Assembly: GCA_035506215.1 (NCBI GenBank)
Contig: DATJPW010000199.1
Coordinates: forward strand, 11,063-75,062
Source of the DNA: DATJPW01 sp035506215
GTDB lineage: Bacteria; Desulfobacterota; Desulfomonilia; Desulfomonilales; Desulfomonilaceae
Direction of reading: 5' to 3'
Length of the DNA: 64,000 bases
Part shown: positions 25,821 to 35,597 of the stretch, piece by piece
Layout of the letters: each line of letters starts with the position of its first letter
How positions within the stretch are numbered: position 1 is the stretch's first letter
Translations under genes and position numbers: made by a program
Notes under the pieces: generated by a model
Told to the model about the DNA's origin: nothing
Database searches by the model: none
What the model saw: only the letters and a program-made list of their open reading frames with translations

Positions 25821-27590
25821 TCATTCAGACCGGTAATATCTTGAAATCAAAAGACGAGCCAAAGCCGATCCTTTCAATCGTGCTTTGAGCCACGGGCGGC
25901 GCTTCACTAGCCAGTAAAAGCGATCAAGCAGTCCGATGAGGGACATGCTGCTTCGCGACTTTTCTTCGGGCTCGACCAGTCTCGATTTTGCTTCTGCAGC
26001 TTGGTGTATGATGCTTGCTACATGGTCCGAAGGAGGAGACTCCCTGCGTGCCGGCAACACGGAAACCTTATCGTGGGCCCCGGTGACAGCGGCAAGAATA
26101 CTTTGTCTAGCTTCCTCGGTTCGTACGAAAACATGATCGAATGCGGAAGTCAGCTTCTGAAGAATATCAACTGCATGAATCGACGTTGGCCCGGGGACAA
26201 AGCCCTCCCAAAAGGTCATTTTGAGGGAGTCGCTCTGTGGGCAATCGTCCGGTCCACCATGCAAGACGACATCCGGTTTCGTATGCTCTATTGAGGACAA
26301 GTATTCTTTACGAGAAGCAACATCTCCCGCGACATGCACGTCCATTTCAGGGTGCCTAGCTTTCAAGTCTTCCGCCAGCTCACGAAGCGCAGTATTTGCA
26401 GTCTCGTCCCGAGGACTGGAGGCGGATGCTAAGGTCACCAGAACACGGGTTCGTTTAGGCAGGTCAGCCGCTTCGCAGTAAATTTGGTGTACTTCTTTTG
26501 CCGTCTTTTCCCAACTGAATCTGGCTGCTTGCTGCAAAGACTTTTGTTGCAGAGACCTCCGGAGCTCGCCCTGTGATCCAAGTTTGTCAAGAGAGTTCGA
26601 GATTTGTTCAACATCAGACGGATCGACATACAGTACGGAGTCTCCTCCCACTTCCAGCAAGCTGGTGGCGTTGGAGGAGATTACGGCAGATCCCAAACTC
26701 ATAGCCTCCAGCACCGGCAGACCGAATCCTTCATAGAAAGAAGGATAGCAAAAGGCCCAGCAGTTTTCGTAGAGCCACTTGAGCTGGGGATCGGACGTGT
26801 ACCCGAGAAGCCGCACACTGTCGGTAAGCCCGAGATTTCGGATGAAGTCCGGCAAGTCGTCTTCCAACCACCCCTTCCCACCCGCCAGTACCAACGGCCG
26901 CGAATCCGGGACCGCTTTTATGTGGCGATGATATGCTTTCAGCAAATTCCTCAAATTCTTCCTGGGCTCCAAACTCCCGACTGCCAGCCAAAAATCTCCG
27001 GGCACTAAACCCGCTACAGGTTCGGCTGGTCCATGCTTCTCAAAACGAGACCCCAGATGGACCACTCTGGCACGCTCGCGCGGGTAATCAGGAAACCACG
27101 CTTTGAAGCGATCAAGCGAGAAGTCGGATATGGCAACAACCATATCCGCAAATTGGTTCGCGGCACTCAAACCTCGACTGCACAGGGCAACATTCTCGGG
27201 AGTGCAAAATTCCGGACTATCCAAAAAAGACAGGTCATAAATCGTGTAAACAACCCTGGTTCCCTTTAGCCTGGGACAGAAGAAGTTGTTTGCATGGACA
27301 ACGTCCGGGGACCCGAGCAGAGTTCTCGCCGAACGCGGGGGGTTGCGCCAGAATTCACAGGTCGAAACAGCGTCGAGGGTTTCCAAGGCGTAGCTTACAT
27401 TGGCGCTGCGCATTTTGGGAATCAGTCTTGCAGACTGGGGATCGCAGAACGCTGTTCCGAAAAGGGGATACAGAATAAACTCATCCTCGGGATAAATGTG
27501 GACAAGTCTGCTGATGAGGTTGTCAGCCATTTGGCCACAGCCTGCCTTGCCCGGGCCGGTCTGACTTATATCGAATCCGATGCGAAGCAA
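25821..27590 (-). CDS. Glycosyltransferase, GT4-like, with extra C-terminal region
   Basis: 589 aa. Residues about 1-385 show a GT-B glycosyltransferase: WLAVGSLEPRKNLRNLL, LVLAGGKGW and the donor-site EX7E region PSFYEGFGLPVLEAMSLG. About 200 further residues (390-589) match no family I recognise; they include a Rossmann-like stretch and end KRRPWLKARLKGSALARLL. TTG start with AGAGG eight bases upstream. Minus strand, at the edge of the surface polysaccharide locus, likely cytoplasmic or membrane-associated. Confidence 0.8.
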   Translation of the reverse strand: MLRIGFDISQTGPGKAGCGQMADNLISRLVHIYPEDEFILYPLFGTAFCDPQSARLIPKMRSANVSYALETLDAVSTCEFWRNPPRSARTLLGSPDVVHANNFFCPRLKGTRVVYTIYDLSFLDSPEFCTPENVALCSRGLSAANQFADMVVAISDFSLDRFKAWFPDYPRERARVVHLGSRFEKHGPAEPVAGLVPGDFWLAVGSLEPRKNLRNLLKAYHRHIKAVPDSRPLVLAGGKGWLEDDLPDFIRNLGLTDSVRLLGYTSDPQLKWLYENCWAFCYPSFYEGFGLPVLEAMSLGSAVISSNATSLLEVGGDSVLYVDPSDVEQISNSLDKLGSQGELRRSLQQKSLQQAARFSWEKTAKEVHQIYCEAADLPKRTRVLVTLASASSPRDETANTALRELAEDLKARHPEMDVHVAGDVASRKEYLSSIEHTKPDVVLHGGPDDCPQSDSLKMTFWEGFVPGPTSIHAVDILQKLTSAFDHVFVRTEEARQSILAAVTGAHDKVSVLPARRESPPSDHVASIIHQAAEAKSRLVEPEEKSRSSMSLIGLLDRFYWLVKRRPWLKARLKGSALARLLISRYYRSE

Positions 27591-27720
27591 CTGATTTACC
27601 TCTCGTGACCTGCCATGACCCCTTGGTCACAACGGAACACGAAACTCAGGGTGTGAATGGGCCACCGACTCCGAAATTCCAAACTGACCTGCTACCCTGC
27701 ATCGAAGACTCACTCGATTA

Positions 27721-29694
27721 CTAACTTACTGCAATAATGTTATATATTTTAACTATTCCTCGCTGGATTTTCGCAGGAACCCGATAATATGTTTGGACCA
27801 TAATGCTCAGCAGGCGATTCCCCGCTCTTGTATCCAGTAGCCGCCTTAGCCACGGTTTCGTGGCGATTCGGAATTTCAACTTCCGGCTGACAATGGATAG
27901 GTTATAGTCATATGCGCCCTTTACGAATCGCAAGTCCACTGTCCTGTATATCCTGGTCTTCGAACATTGATCCCACAATTCAGATGCGATTCCAAACAGC
28001 GTATCAGGATTTTTTGGCGGCCGTCTCAAAACTCGTCGGAAAGCCTCTCGTTGAACCACAAAGGCCAGATTTTCACAAACACTGGCCTTTCTCTTTTCTT
28101 CGTCCCCCTCTGGAGTGACCGGAGCATCCGCAAGCCTTTTTCTTCCGGGAGCCCTGATGTACCACTCTCCATGCAACAACTCCCCTTTTTCTCGAAAACT
28201 GACTTCATGTGCCTGCACCATTAAATAATAGATAAAAGATTGCAGAGGCACTGATTTTCCTTCGGAAAGGAACACATATTCCCCATCAAGCTCCTGCAAT
28301 ATTCCCGAAACTGCCGCCCGGATGGTCTCTCGCAGAGGGGTAATCTTCACCCATCCTCCGAGCAAGGGGGTGATCAAGTTCCCAACGTGTTCATGAGCTA
28401 TAACAATAAATTGGATCGAATCGTGGAATTCTTTGAACAGATCTTCGATCTCGCGGATTATTTCTTTTTTCGGCGGTCCCTGGAACACCAGAAGGATGCT
28501 TAGCACTACCCCTACGGTGCGCCGAGCGCCGGCGGACCGTGCTTTCAAGCTTCTGATCCCTGCTACGCGCTCCGCATTTTCCAATATTTTAAGGGTCTCT
28601 CGCGCACATCTGGCATCGCTGAAATTTCTTGATAAGGCCTTTCCGATGATGACTCGCTCCTCAGCCTCATCCGGATGATTTACGAAGTGATAGATCCTAT
28701 TCGCTATGTCCGCGGAGTCATTGGGGTCAAAATATAGACCCGCGTTCCCGGCTATTTCCGGGATGCTGGTGGTGTTTGCAGCAACGATGGGGCACCCGCA
28801 GCCCATGGCTTCCACTAGTGGAAGACCAAAGCCTTCAAAAAGACTGGGGCAAATGAGCGCCGCGGCATGTGCATACAGGTACTTCAATTCCGTGAGACTC
28901 ACTGTCCCAATGTGATAGACCTGCTTTTCCAAGCCCCTGTTGCGTATTTCCCGTGTTATGTCAACGTGGTTGGATTGCCCGTTCAACATATGCCCAGTAA
29001 AAACACAGGGAATCTCCATGTCGTAATTTTGCCGAAGCTCAAGAAGACCCTCCAAGAGCTTCGTATGATTCTTGTGTCTCCATGAGTTAGCTGGATAGAA
29101 CAAATATCTGCCTATCCCATCAGGTAGTTGGGCCGGCTTGGTTCCCAAATGGGAGGCGTCAGAGAAAATCGGATGGGCTGCAAGGTATGTTACTCGGATT
29201 TGTTCCTCGGGTACTCCGAACTTTTCTACTATGGTTTTCTTCGAAAAATTGGAGATCGTGATGAGGATGGTAGACGCTTTGGCAGAATGCTGAAAAATGG
29301 TACTTCTGAGTTCAAATTCATCATGTGAAAAAAAACCTGGGTAATATTGCTCCTGAATGTCAGGAATCACGTGGACAGTGGGGTAGTCCAACATGTTTAC
29401 CCCGCCCCAGGGATTGGGCGAGAACAGTACGTCAAACAGTAAACGATTATCGTAAATTTCCCCGGGACTTTTGAGTTCGATCTGCCGGACGCGGCCAATT
29501 TCTTTCACCGTTGAAACAAGATCTTTTCCGTGCGTCCCGTAAAAAAGGACCAAGTTCTCAGGAAGGGCACGACAAAATTCACGCAGTAGGCTCAGCGCAT
29601 AATAGACCATTCCACCTCCCGCGGTGGTGCTGTGAGTCCACATGTTAAAGCCTATGCGCAAAGATGTTTTCATGAATCGAGATTTTGAAATCAC
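27721..29694 (-). CDS. Glycosyltransferase, GT4-like, with long C-terminal region
   Basis: 657 aa. GT-B domain in about residues 8-385: YLFYPANSWRHKNHTKLLEG, VFTGHML, and PSLFEGFGLPLVEAMGCGCP. The C-terminal about 270 residues contain a possible second nucleotide-binding-like part and finish TKPWLRRLLDTRAGNRLLS, similar in pattern to the tail of the neighbouring glycosyltransferase. Start uncertain: GTG at 29694 or ATG at 29673 (MKTSLRIGF); neither has a good ribosome site. Confidence 0.8.
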   Translation of the reverse strand: MISKSRFMKTSLRIGFNMWTHSTTAGGGMVYYALSLLREFCRALPENLVLFYGTHGKDLVSTVKEIGRVRQIELKSPGEIYDNRLLFDVLFSPNPWGGVNMLDYPTVHVIPDIQEQYYPGFFSHDEFELRSTIFQHSAKASTILITISNFSKKTIVEKFGVPEEQIRVTYLAAHPIFSDASHLGTKPAQLPDGIGRYLFYPANSWRHKNHTKLLEGLLELRQNYDMEIPCVFTGHMLNGQSNHVDITREIRNRGLEKQVYHIGTVSLTELKYLYAHAAALICPSLFEGFGLPLVEAMGCGCPIVAANTTSIPEIAGNAGLYFDPNDSADIANRIYHFVNHPDEAEERVIIGKALSRNFSDARCARETLKILENAERVAGIRSLKARSAGARRTVGVVLSILLVFQGPPKKEIIREIEDLFKEFHDSIQFIVIAHEHVGNLITPLLGGWVKITPLRETIRAAVSGILQELDGEYVFLSEGKSVPLQSFIYYLMVQAHEVSFREKGELLHGEWYIRAPGRKRLADAPVTPEGDEEKRKASVCENLAFVVQREAFRRVLRRPPKNPDTLFGIASELWDQCSKTRIYRTVDLRFVKGAYDYNLSIVSRKLKFRIATKPWLRRLLDTRAGNRLLSIMVQTYYRVPAKIQRGIVKIYNIIAVS

Positions 29695-30254
29695 TGATTA
29701 ACACTCGGGCAGGAAATCGTCAAGGCTGCCGGAGGTCCGACAACCACTTGACGCCATACTGGAGATCCTATCCCGAACACTCCGATTATCCTAAAGATTA
29801 GGGCCAAGTCACCGGTTGCCGGCCAGCGCCCGCTGGTTTCTCTGAACGGTCAGAGATCCTTGACGTTAATTTTATAAAAAAGATCAATGTGATACATTAA
29901 TATACCAACCTATTTATTTTCAAAGCGGAGATAACACACTCAAATTTGGAGCCCCACAGTCTATATATGCCGATAACGGCCGCACAATGTAAGTGCTTTT
30001 TGACGGGCTTGAGTTTCAGAACACGAGCCTACAAACATCACTGAAATTCAACTGACCTCCGTTTCTTAGCTTAAATTCCTATGAAACCTTATGAGGGTAG
30101 CGAGGTTGACTCAGGAAAGTGGTTGAAGTATAGTTAACTCCTGATGAAAACGCGATCTATTGCTTCTATCCATCTCAAAAACGACCAAGATACGGCTAGC
30201 GTAGCATATTACCTTTGAGCTCGTATCGTAATTTGCGGGCGGGCTGGAGGTTAT
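29695..30254. other. Intergenic region between divergent polysaccharide genes
   Basis: About 560 bases, AT-richer than its surroundings, separating minus-strand glycosyltransferases from the plus-strand operon. No ORF of note. The only supported element is the plus-strand promoter at 30106-30134. Confidence 0.6.
30106..30134 (+). promoter_or_regulatory. Promoter of the polysaccharide operon
   Basis: TTGACT, 17 bases, TATAGT. It stands about 120 bases ahead of the first gene of the plus-strand run ending at 40361. Confidence 0.5.
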
Positions 30255-31217
30255 TTGACCGATCAAGCTATAATACTTGGAATAGGAGGCCAGGATGGCT
30301 ATTTCATGAGCAACTTGCTGGCCGGAAAAGGGGTTCGAACTTTAGGATTGTTGACCTCCTCCGACATGGATTCGGAGACAGTCCCGCTTCTTCCCCTAGA
30401 AGTCGAGTTGGTCGAGGGGAGTATTTCCGATCGGGACTTGCTCAGGGGGCTCTTCAGGAAGGTCCAGCCCAACTATATTTTCAATTTTGCCGGAATCAGT
30501 TTCATCCCCTATTGCTCGGAGGCCGTGTCCAAGGCGGTCGAAGTAAACGGCGTCGCGGTAAGCTCGCTACTCGAAATATTGGTTGAGGAATGTCCAAAAT
30601 CGCGCTTTTTTCAGGCCGGCAGCAGCGAAATGTTTGGGCACAATCCGCTGGCCACACCTCAGAATGAACAGACACCATTCTGTCCGGACAATCCGTATGG
30701 AATTGCCAAGGTTTTCGCTGCCAACATGGTACGATGGTTTCGGTCTCATCGCGGCTTGTTCGCGTGCACAGGGATCTTGTACAATCACGAATCTCCTTGG
30801 AGGAGAATTGAATACGTTACTCGAAAAATCACCACGGCGGCTAGCTCCATAAAGAAGGGGCTGACAAACCATCTGGAGCTGGGGGATATTCGGTCCGTCA
30901 GAGATTGGAGTTATGCCGGCGACATCGTCGAAGCTATGTGGCTCTCGTTGCAGGCCGAGGAGCCGCGGGATTATGTTTTGGCTTCCGGGACCATTCACAG
31001 TGTGGAGAACTGGCTGGACATAGCCTTTTCTTATCTGGAGTTGGACTGGAGAAACCACGTGACGCAATCCGCGGATTTCAACCGGCCTATTGAGCCCATA
31101 CCATTATGTGGGGACCCCGCTTTGGCTAAGAATCTGCTTGGCTGGCGACCTCGCATGACGTTCGAAGACCTTGTGCGAATGATGGTGGATGCAGATCTTC
31201 AAAGGCTGATGTCCTGA
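30255..31217 (+). CDS. GDP-mannose 4,6-dehydratase-like SDR enzyme
   Basis: 320 aa extended short-chain dehydrogenase. N-terminal GIGGQDGYFMSNLLAGKG is the NAD(P) motif typical of GMD; SSEMFG and the catalytic YGIAK follow, then LYNHESPWR, a GMD signature. It would convert GDP-mannose to the 4-keto-6-deoxy sugar, the precursor for the aminotransferase at the end of this operon. TTG start with GGAGG four bases upstream. Confidence 0.82.
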   Translation: MTDQAIILGIGGQDGYFMSNLLAGKGVRTLGLLTSSDMDSETVPLLPLEVELVEGSISDRDLLRGLFRKVQPNYIFNFAGISFIPYCSEAVSKAVEVNGVAVSSLLEILVEECPKSRFFQAGSSEMFGHNPLATPQNEQTPFCPDNPYGIAKVFAANMVRWFRSHRGLFACTGILYNHESPWRRIEYVTRKITTAASSIKKGLTNHLELGDIRSVRDWSYAGDIVEAMWLSLQAEEPRDYVLASGTIHSVENWLDIAFSYLELDWRNHVTQSADFNRPIEPIPLCGDPALAKNLLGWRPRMTFEDLVRMMVDADLQRLMS

Positions 31218-31279
31218 TGTTGTCTGATTACCGACTTATCTGCAGGCCGACCGGCCGGCAAGAAGGTATCACGTAGGAC

Positions 31280-32167
31280 ATGTCATTCTTCGGCGCTCCA
31301 AATATACCTGCGACGGTTCAGTCTCCCGAGCAAGGGAAGGATGAAGATAAGCCCCTCATAATTGTGGATGCCTCTCAGCCCAGCTTAGGAATTGACGTGC
31401 AAGAGTGGTTCCGTTGTAAGGATATCTTCTATTTCCTGGTCTGGCGAGACATTTTAGTAAGATACAAGCAGACCTTGCTGGGAGCGGCTTGGGCGGTACT
31501 GCGGCCGCTGATCACTATGCTGGTATTCACAATCTTTCTGGGATATGTGGTCAAGTTTCCTTCAGACGGTATTCCTTATCCGCTGTTCTATTATTCGGGG
31601 CTGGTGATCTGGGGTTATTTCTCGACCGCTGTGATCATGTCCAGTGAGAGCCTTGTCGGGTACTCCCATCTCCTGACCAAAGTCTACCTTCCGCGGCTGT
31701 TCATACCTGCCGCTCCGATAGTCTCCACACTCCTGGACCTCTTCATCTCGTTCGGGCTCTTGGTGGTCATGTCAATTTACTACGGGTACGGGCCGTCTCT
31801 TAGACTGCTCGTGTTACCGGTGGTGTTTTCCATAGCAATCATGTCTGCGCTGGGCACGAGTCTCCTCGTGTCTCCTCTCGTGGTTAAATATCGAGATTTT
31901 CAAAACATCATTAGCATCACGATACAGGTTTGGATGTTCGCAAGTCCCGTCATTTACCCGTACAGTTTGGTTCCAGACAGATGGAAATTTCTCTACGGGC
32001 TCAATCCCCTGGTTGGCGCCATCGAGGGTCTCCGCTGGGCATTGTGCGGGAATTCTACAAATCTCTTGAACATCTTACCTGGCGGCATAATCATAGCACT
32101 GGCGGCGATGCTGGTAGGATTGATCCATTTTCGAAAGACCGAGGAATACTTTGCAGATTTCGTGTAA
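31280..32167 (+). CDS. wzm: Polysaccharide ABC transporter permease (Wzm-like)
   Basis: 295 aa, about six membrane segments in an ABC-2 permease domain. The cytoplasmic N-terminus has the typical lead RDILVRYKQTLLGAAWAVLRP. Partner of the ATPase encoded next; together they export undecaprenol-linked polysaccharide across the inner membrane. Confidence 0.88.
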   Translation: MSFFGAPNIPATVQSPEQGKDEDKPLIIVDASQPSLGIDVQEWFRCKDIFYFLVWRDILVRYKQTLLGAAWAVLRPLITMLVFTIFLGYVVKFPSDGIPYPLFYYSGLVIWGYFSTAVIMSSESLVGYSHLLTKVYLPRLFIPAAPIVSTLLDLFISFGLLVVMSIYYGYGPSLRLLVLPVVFSIAIMSALGTSLLVSPLVVKYRDFQNIISITIQVWMFASPVIYPYSLVPDRWKFLYGLNPLVGAIEGLRWALCGNSTNLLNILPGGIIIALAAMLVGLIHFRKTEEYFADFV

Positions 32168-32229
32168 TCGAGGATTCAGCGGAAATTTTACACAATGGTC
32201 CAGCCACTGTTGTTAACAAGAGGCTTGTA

Positions 32230-33489
32230 ATGGGAAAACCGGCTATTTCGGCCGAAAATCTGGGCAAACTCTACTTCAGGGACAAGAAGAAGGACACCCA
32301 CGCCACCATGAGAGAAGCCCTTGCACGGTTTCCTGAGCGGCTTCGCGGTGCATGGAGGCGCATTGGTAAAGAGCCCGGGCAGGACCAACGTTTTTTCTGG
32401 GCGCTGAGGGAGGTTTCGTTTGCGGTTGAGAAAGGGCAAGTACTCGGCGTAATCGGGCCCAACGGGTCCGGAAAAAGCACCCTCTTGAAGATCCTTGCCA
32501 GAATCACTAAACCGTCTTCGGGAAGAGCGGAATTGCACGGCTCCGTAGGAAGTTTGCTCGAAGTTGGGACCGGATTTCATCCGGAACTTACCGGGCGAGA
32601 GAATATTTATCTCAGCGGCATCATTCTGGGCATGGCCAAGACCGAGATTGACAGAAAATTTGATGAGATCGTGGCATTTTCCGGAATGGAAGACTTCCTG
32701 GACATGCCCATCAAGCGCTATTCCAGCGGCATGCAGGTTAGGCTTGCATTTGCGGTAGCGGCGCATTTCGAGCCGGAGATCCTTCTCCTTGACGAAGTGC
32801 TCGCCGTAGGGGATGCGGAGTTTCACAAGAGGAGTTTCCGTAAGACGGAAGCCATCGCGAAGGCGGGTGTGACCGTGGTTCTTGTCACGCATGACATGAA
32901 CGCTGTGGAAAGACTCTGTAATTCGGCCCTACTCTTGGACAAGGGTGAAATCATTTGCGCAGGTCAGGTTGAAACGGTCTTGCAGCAATACGAGGACAGC
33001 TTGCTGATCGATCCTGAACCTAAGGAACATGTTCTCCAAGGAGTCGAGATCACCGGACTGAGGCTGCTTTCAGGTTCCGCAGAGGGCGGGACTATCGGCA
33101 GTGACTCCGACTTCGCTGCTGAGATGGATTTTTCCGTAGAACGTGACTGTCCTGGATCTTACGTCAACTTGATGATAGAGGATTCGTCGGGCCGAGTCCT
33201 CGTGGACCTCAGGCAAGATTTCCCAGGACCGGATCCAGGTTTTTTGGTGGGCATGCACACTGTGCGGGTTGTAGTACGCAACCTGTGGCTCCGTTCGGGG
33301 TTGTACAACGTTCGGTTCAGGGTCAATATCTTGGACGACGGGGTCCTCAAGTGGGCGGACTCGCCCAGTACGGCTCTTCACGTGGTCGGGGGATCACAGA
33401 GCCTCGGAGTCATTACTCCGCCTGCAGATTGGGTCATCGATGGAAGGCTCCAGTGTCCAAAAGCCTTGCTGGACGGTCCCACTCGATGA
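32230..33489 (+). CDS. wzt: Polysaccharide ABC transporter ATPase (Wzt-like)
   Basis: 419 aa. ABC ATPase in about residues 1-250: Walker A GPNGSGKSTLLK, signature YSSGMQVRLAFAVA, Walker B ILLLDEVLAVGD, H-loop VTHD. The C-terminal about 140 residues form a beta-rich domain like the Wzt carbohydrate-binding domain that recognises the chain end. Start MGKPAISAENL; the frame extends back into wzm without a site. Confidence 0.88.
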   Translation: MGKPAISAENLGKLYFRDKKKDTHATMREALARFPERLRGAWRRIGKEPGQDQRFFWALREVSFAVEKGQVLGVIGPNGSGKSTLLKILARITKPSSGRAELHGSVGSLLEVGTGFHPELTGRENIYLSGIILGMAKTEIDRKFDEIVAFSGMEDFLDMPIKRYSSGMQVRLAFAVAAHFEPEILLLDEVLAVGDAEFHKRSFRKTEAIAKAGVTVVLVTHDMNAVERLCNSALLLDKGEIICAGQVETVLQQYEDSLLIDPEPKEHVLQGVEITGLRLLSGSAEGGTIGSDSDFAAEMDFSVERDCPGSYVNLMIEDSSGRVLVDLRQDFPGPDPGFLVGMHTVRVVVRNLWLRSGLYNVRFRVNILDDGVLKWADSPSTALHVVGGSQSLGVITPPADWVIDGRLQCPKALLDGPTR

Positions 33490-33517
33490 GAGCCGAGAAG
33501 ATGGAGGTAAGAACCGG

Positions 33518-35566
33518 ATGATTTCTATCATCATGTACGGCAGAAACGACTGCTACGGATATAATCTTCACAAGCGGGCTTCCATTAGCCTCAATTGTAT
33601 TTCAGAGATGTTGACGGATACAGACGATGAAATCATATTCGTAGACTGCAATACTCCAAACGACATGCCGACCTTCCCTGAAGCGATCGCTGATACGCTG
33701 ATACCGAAAACGAGATCGGTTTTACGAGTCCTTAGGCTACGGCCTGAGGTTTTCGCCAAAAACTCAAAATCGTCCCCGCTTCTTGTAAATGAGCCCCTTT
33801 CCAGAAATGTCGGCCTTCGTCGTTCCAATAAGGCGAACAAATGGATTCTCTCTACCAATCCGGATATGGTTTTCATTACACGGCCTCCGTGGAATTCCCT
33901 CTCAGAGGTAGCCGGGGATCTACCTGCCGGCTATTATGGCACGTGCAGGATCGACCTACCCGAAAGTCTATGGGAGTCCATGGAGAGGTCAGAACCCTCT
34001 CGCAACTTGAGCATGCTGGCCCGTTGGGGACAGCGCCTGCACCTGAACGAAGTGGTGTATTCGCGCAATACCAACATCTTCGATGGTCCCGGAGACTTCC
34101 AGCTCATGCCGCGTGAGCAGCTTTTTTCAATCAATGGCTTCGATGAGAGAATGGTCCTGGGTTGGCACGTGGATTCAAACATCTGCATTCGGATGCATCT
34201 CCTGTTTGGTGAAACTAATTCACTCCTTGACCGTGTCCTCGGTTACCACTGCTGCCATACTCGGACGGCCACTTTTCTGCACACGAATTCTGTTCGAACC
34301 ATGAATGATACGCAGTTCTTCGTCGAGCGAGTGACGGAGCCCGCGGCACAGGGACAAGACCTATGGGGCCTGGCGAATACAGAAATAGAGGAAATCTCCC
34401 TGGCCTCAAACCACAATCGCTCATTGTGGCAGATCCTTGAAGACGTTTTGCCCGGGATGTCCGATCCGTATTTGGCAAGTTGCTACACTCTCGCTTCCTA
34501 CGATAGTCTTGATTACGACACTGAGCACCTTCTTCCGCACTTGATCAACTATTTGACTACGACGCCTGCCACCTGGAACATTGCATACTATGGAGCCAAT
34601 TTGCGGTTACTACGACTATTGGCCGATTTTCTCAGTATGTGGGGATTCGGCGGCAAGATACTTGTTCAGGAGGATCTGCTGATTCCCGAAGAGGGCTCCG
34701 ATCAAAACTTGCCGGCCTTATGTGCCCTGGTGACCCAGGAGGAATGCTCAGAGGACGGCGACATTTTGGTATTTGATTCGGGCATAGACCATTTTCGAAA
34801 AGACTTGAACAGGAACTCTCAGGCTGAATGCGTGGGTCGTGGACGGGCGAAAGCATGGACTGAGAAACTGCGTGATTCTTTTGTCTCTTGTGCCATACGA
34901 GAAAGCAATCGGATAAACGAATATCCTCCGAGGAAATTCGTTCTTATAGGTGCGGTGAACTCGTGGTTCGAGGGCCTGACCTCTCTCTGTATCGACCATA
35001 CTCTCACCCCTTATTGCTCCCACATCCGGCACGGTTTCATTAAGCCGAAATTGGACGCCAAATTCATATCCAGGCAAAAAAACAATTTTGCCTGGACCGG
35101 TTGGACATTTGAAGATGCACTGCAGTTTGCGAAAAAGCACTTTCGAGCGGATGTCGCGGGTCTTGTTCCCGACCTATATAAGTACCGGGACCTTCCGTTG
35201 AAGCAGCCTTGTTACCCTTACGAGGATATCTCCGAATGGGACGACAACATAAGATTCGCAATCATTTTCAAGAGCGACTTGGCCAATCTAAAACCCTGGT
35301 TGGTCAAGCGGATCAAGCAGGAAATGAGGCCGGTGTATACCAACGACGCATTCGTATGCTTCTCCAGTGATCCTGAACTTGAATATCTTGGTAGACGGAT
35401 TCCAGAGCATATTTTCTGGTGGTGGATGAATGCGCACCCTGTCTGGAGAAGAATCAGGAGTCACGTGTCGTCGGTCCTTGCCCGACATCCGCGATCGTGG
35501 TGGGCTCGACCGGCTCGCTTGGTTGTGAACTCGATGCGAAGAATACATCGAAAGTCACCAGCTTAA
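33518..35566 (+). CDS. Large GT2-type glycosyltransferase
   Basis: 682 aa. The N-terminus MISIIMYGRND and FVDCNTP (about residue 45) resemble a GT-A fold; TNPDMVFI fits a DXD-like region and FSINGFDERMVLGWHVDSNI fits the acceptor-side acid motif. From about residue 290 on the sequence is not recognised, with a possible second catalytic or structural domain. GGAGG lies ten bases ahead of the ATG. Likely builds the polysaccharide repeat on the cytoplasmic face. Confidence 0.65.
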   Translation: MISIIMYGRNDCYGYNLHKRASISLNCISEMLTDTDDEIIFVDCNTPNDMPTFPEAIADTLIPKTRSVLRVLRLRPEVFAKNSKSSPLLVNEPLSRNVGLRRSNKANKWILSTNPDMVFITRPPWNSLSEVAGDLPAGYYGTCRIDLPESLWESMERSEPSRNLSMLARWGQRLHLNEVVYSRNTNIFDGPGDFQLMPREQLFSINGFDERMVLGWHVDSNICIRMHLLFGETNSLLDRVLGYHCCHTRTATFLHTNSVRTMNDTQFFVERVTEPAAQGQDLWGLANTEIEEISLASNHNRSLWQILEDVLPGMSDPYLASCYTLASYDSLDYDTEHLLPHLINYLTTTPATWNIAYYGANLRLLRLLADFLSMWGFGGKILVQEDLLIPEEGSDQNLPALCALVTQEECSEDGDILVFDSGIDHFRKDLNRNSQAECVGRGRAKAWTEKLRDSFVSCAIRESNRINEYPPRKFVLIGAVNSWFEGLTSLCIDHTLTPYCSHIRHGFIKPKLDAKFISRQKNNFAWTGWTFEDALQFAKKHFRADVAGLVPDLYKYRDLPLKQPCYPYEDISEWDDNIRFAIIFKSDLANLKPWLVKRIKQEMRPVYTNDAFVCFSSDPELEYLGRRIPEHIFWWWMNAHPVWRRIRSHVSSVLARHPRSWWARPARLVVNSMRRIHRKSPA

Positions 35567-35597
35567 GAACGAAAATGGTTGGCAAAGGAGGAATGGT

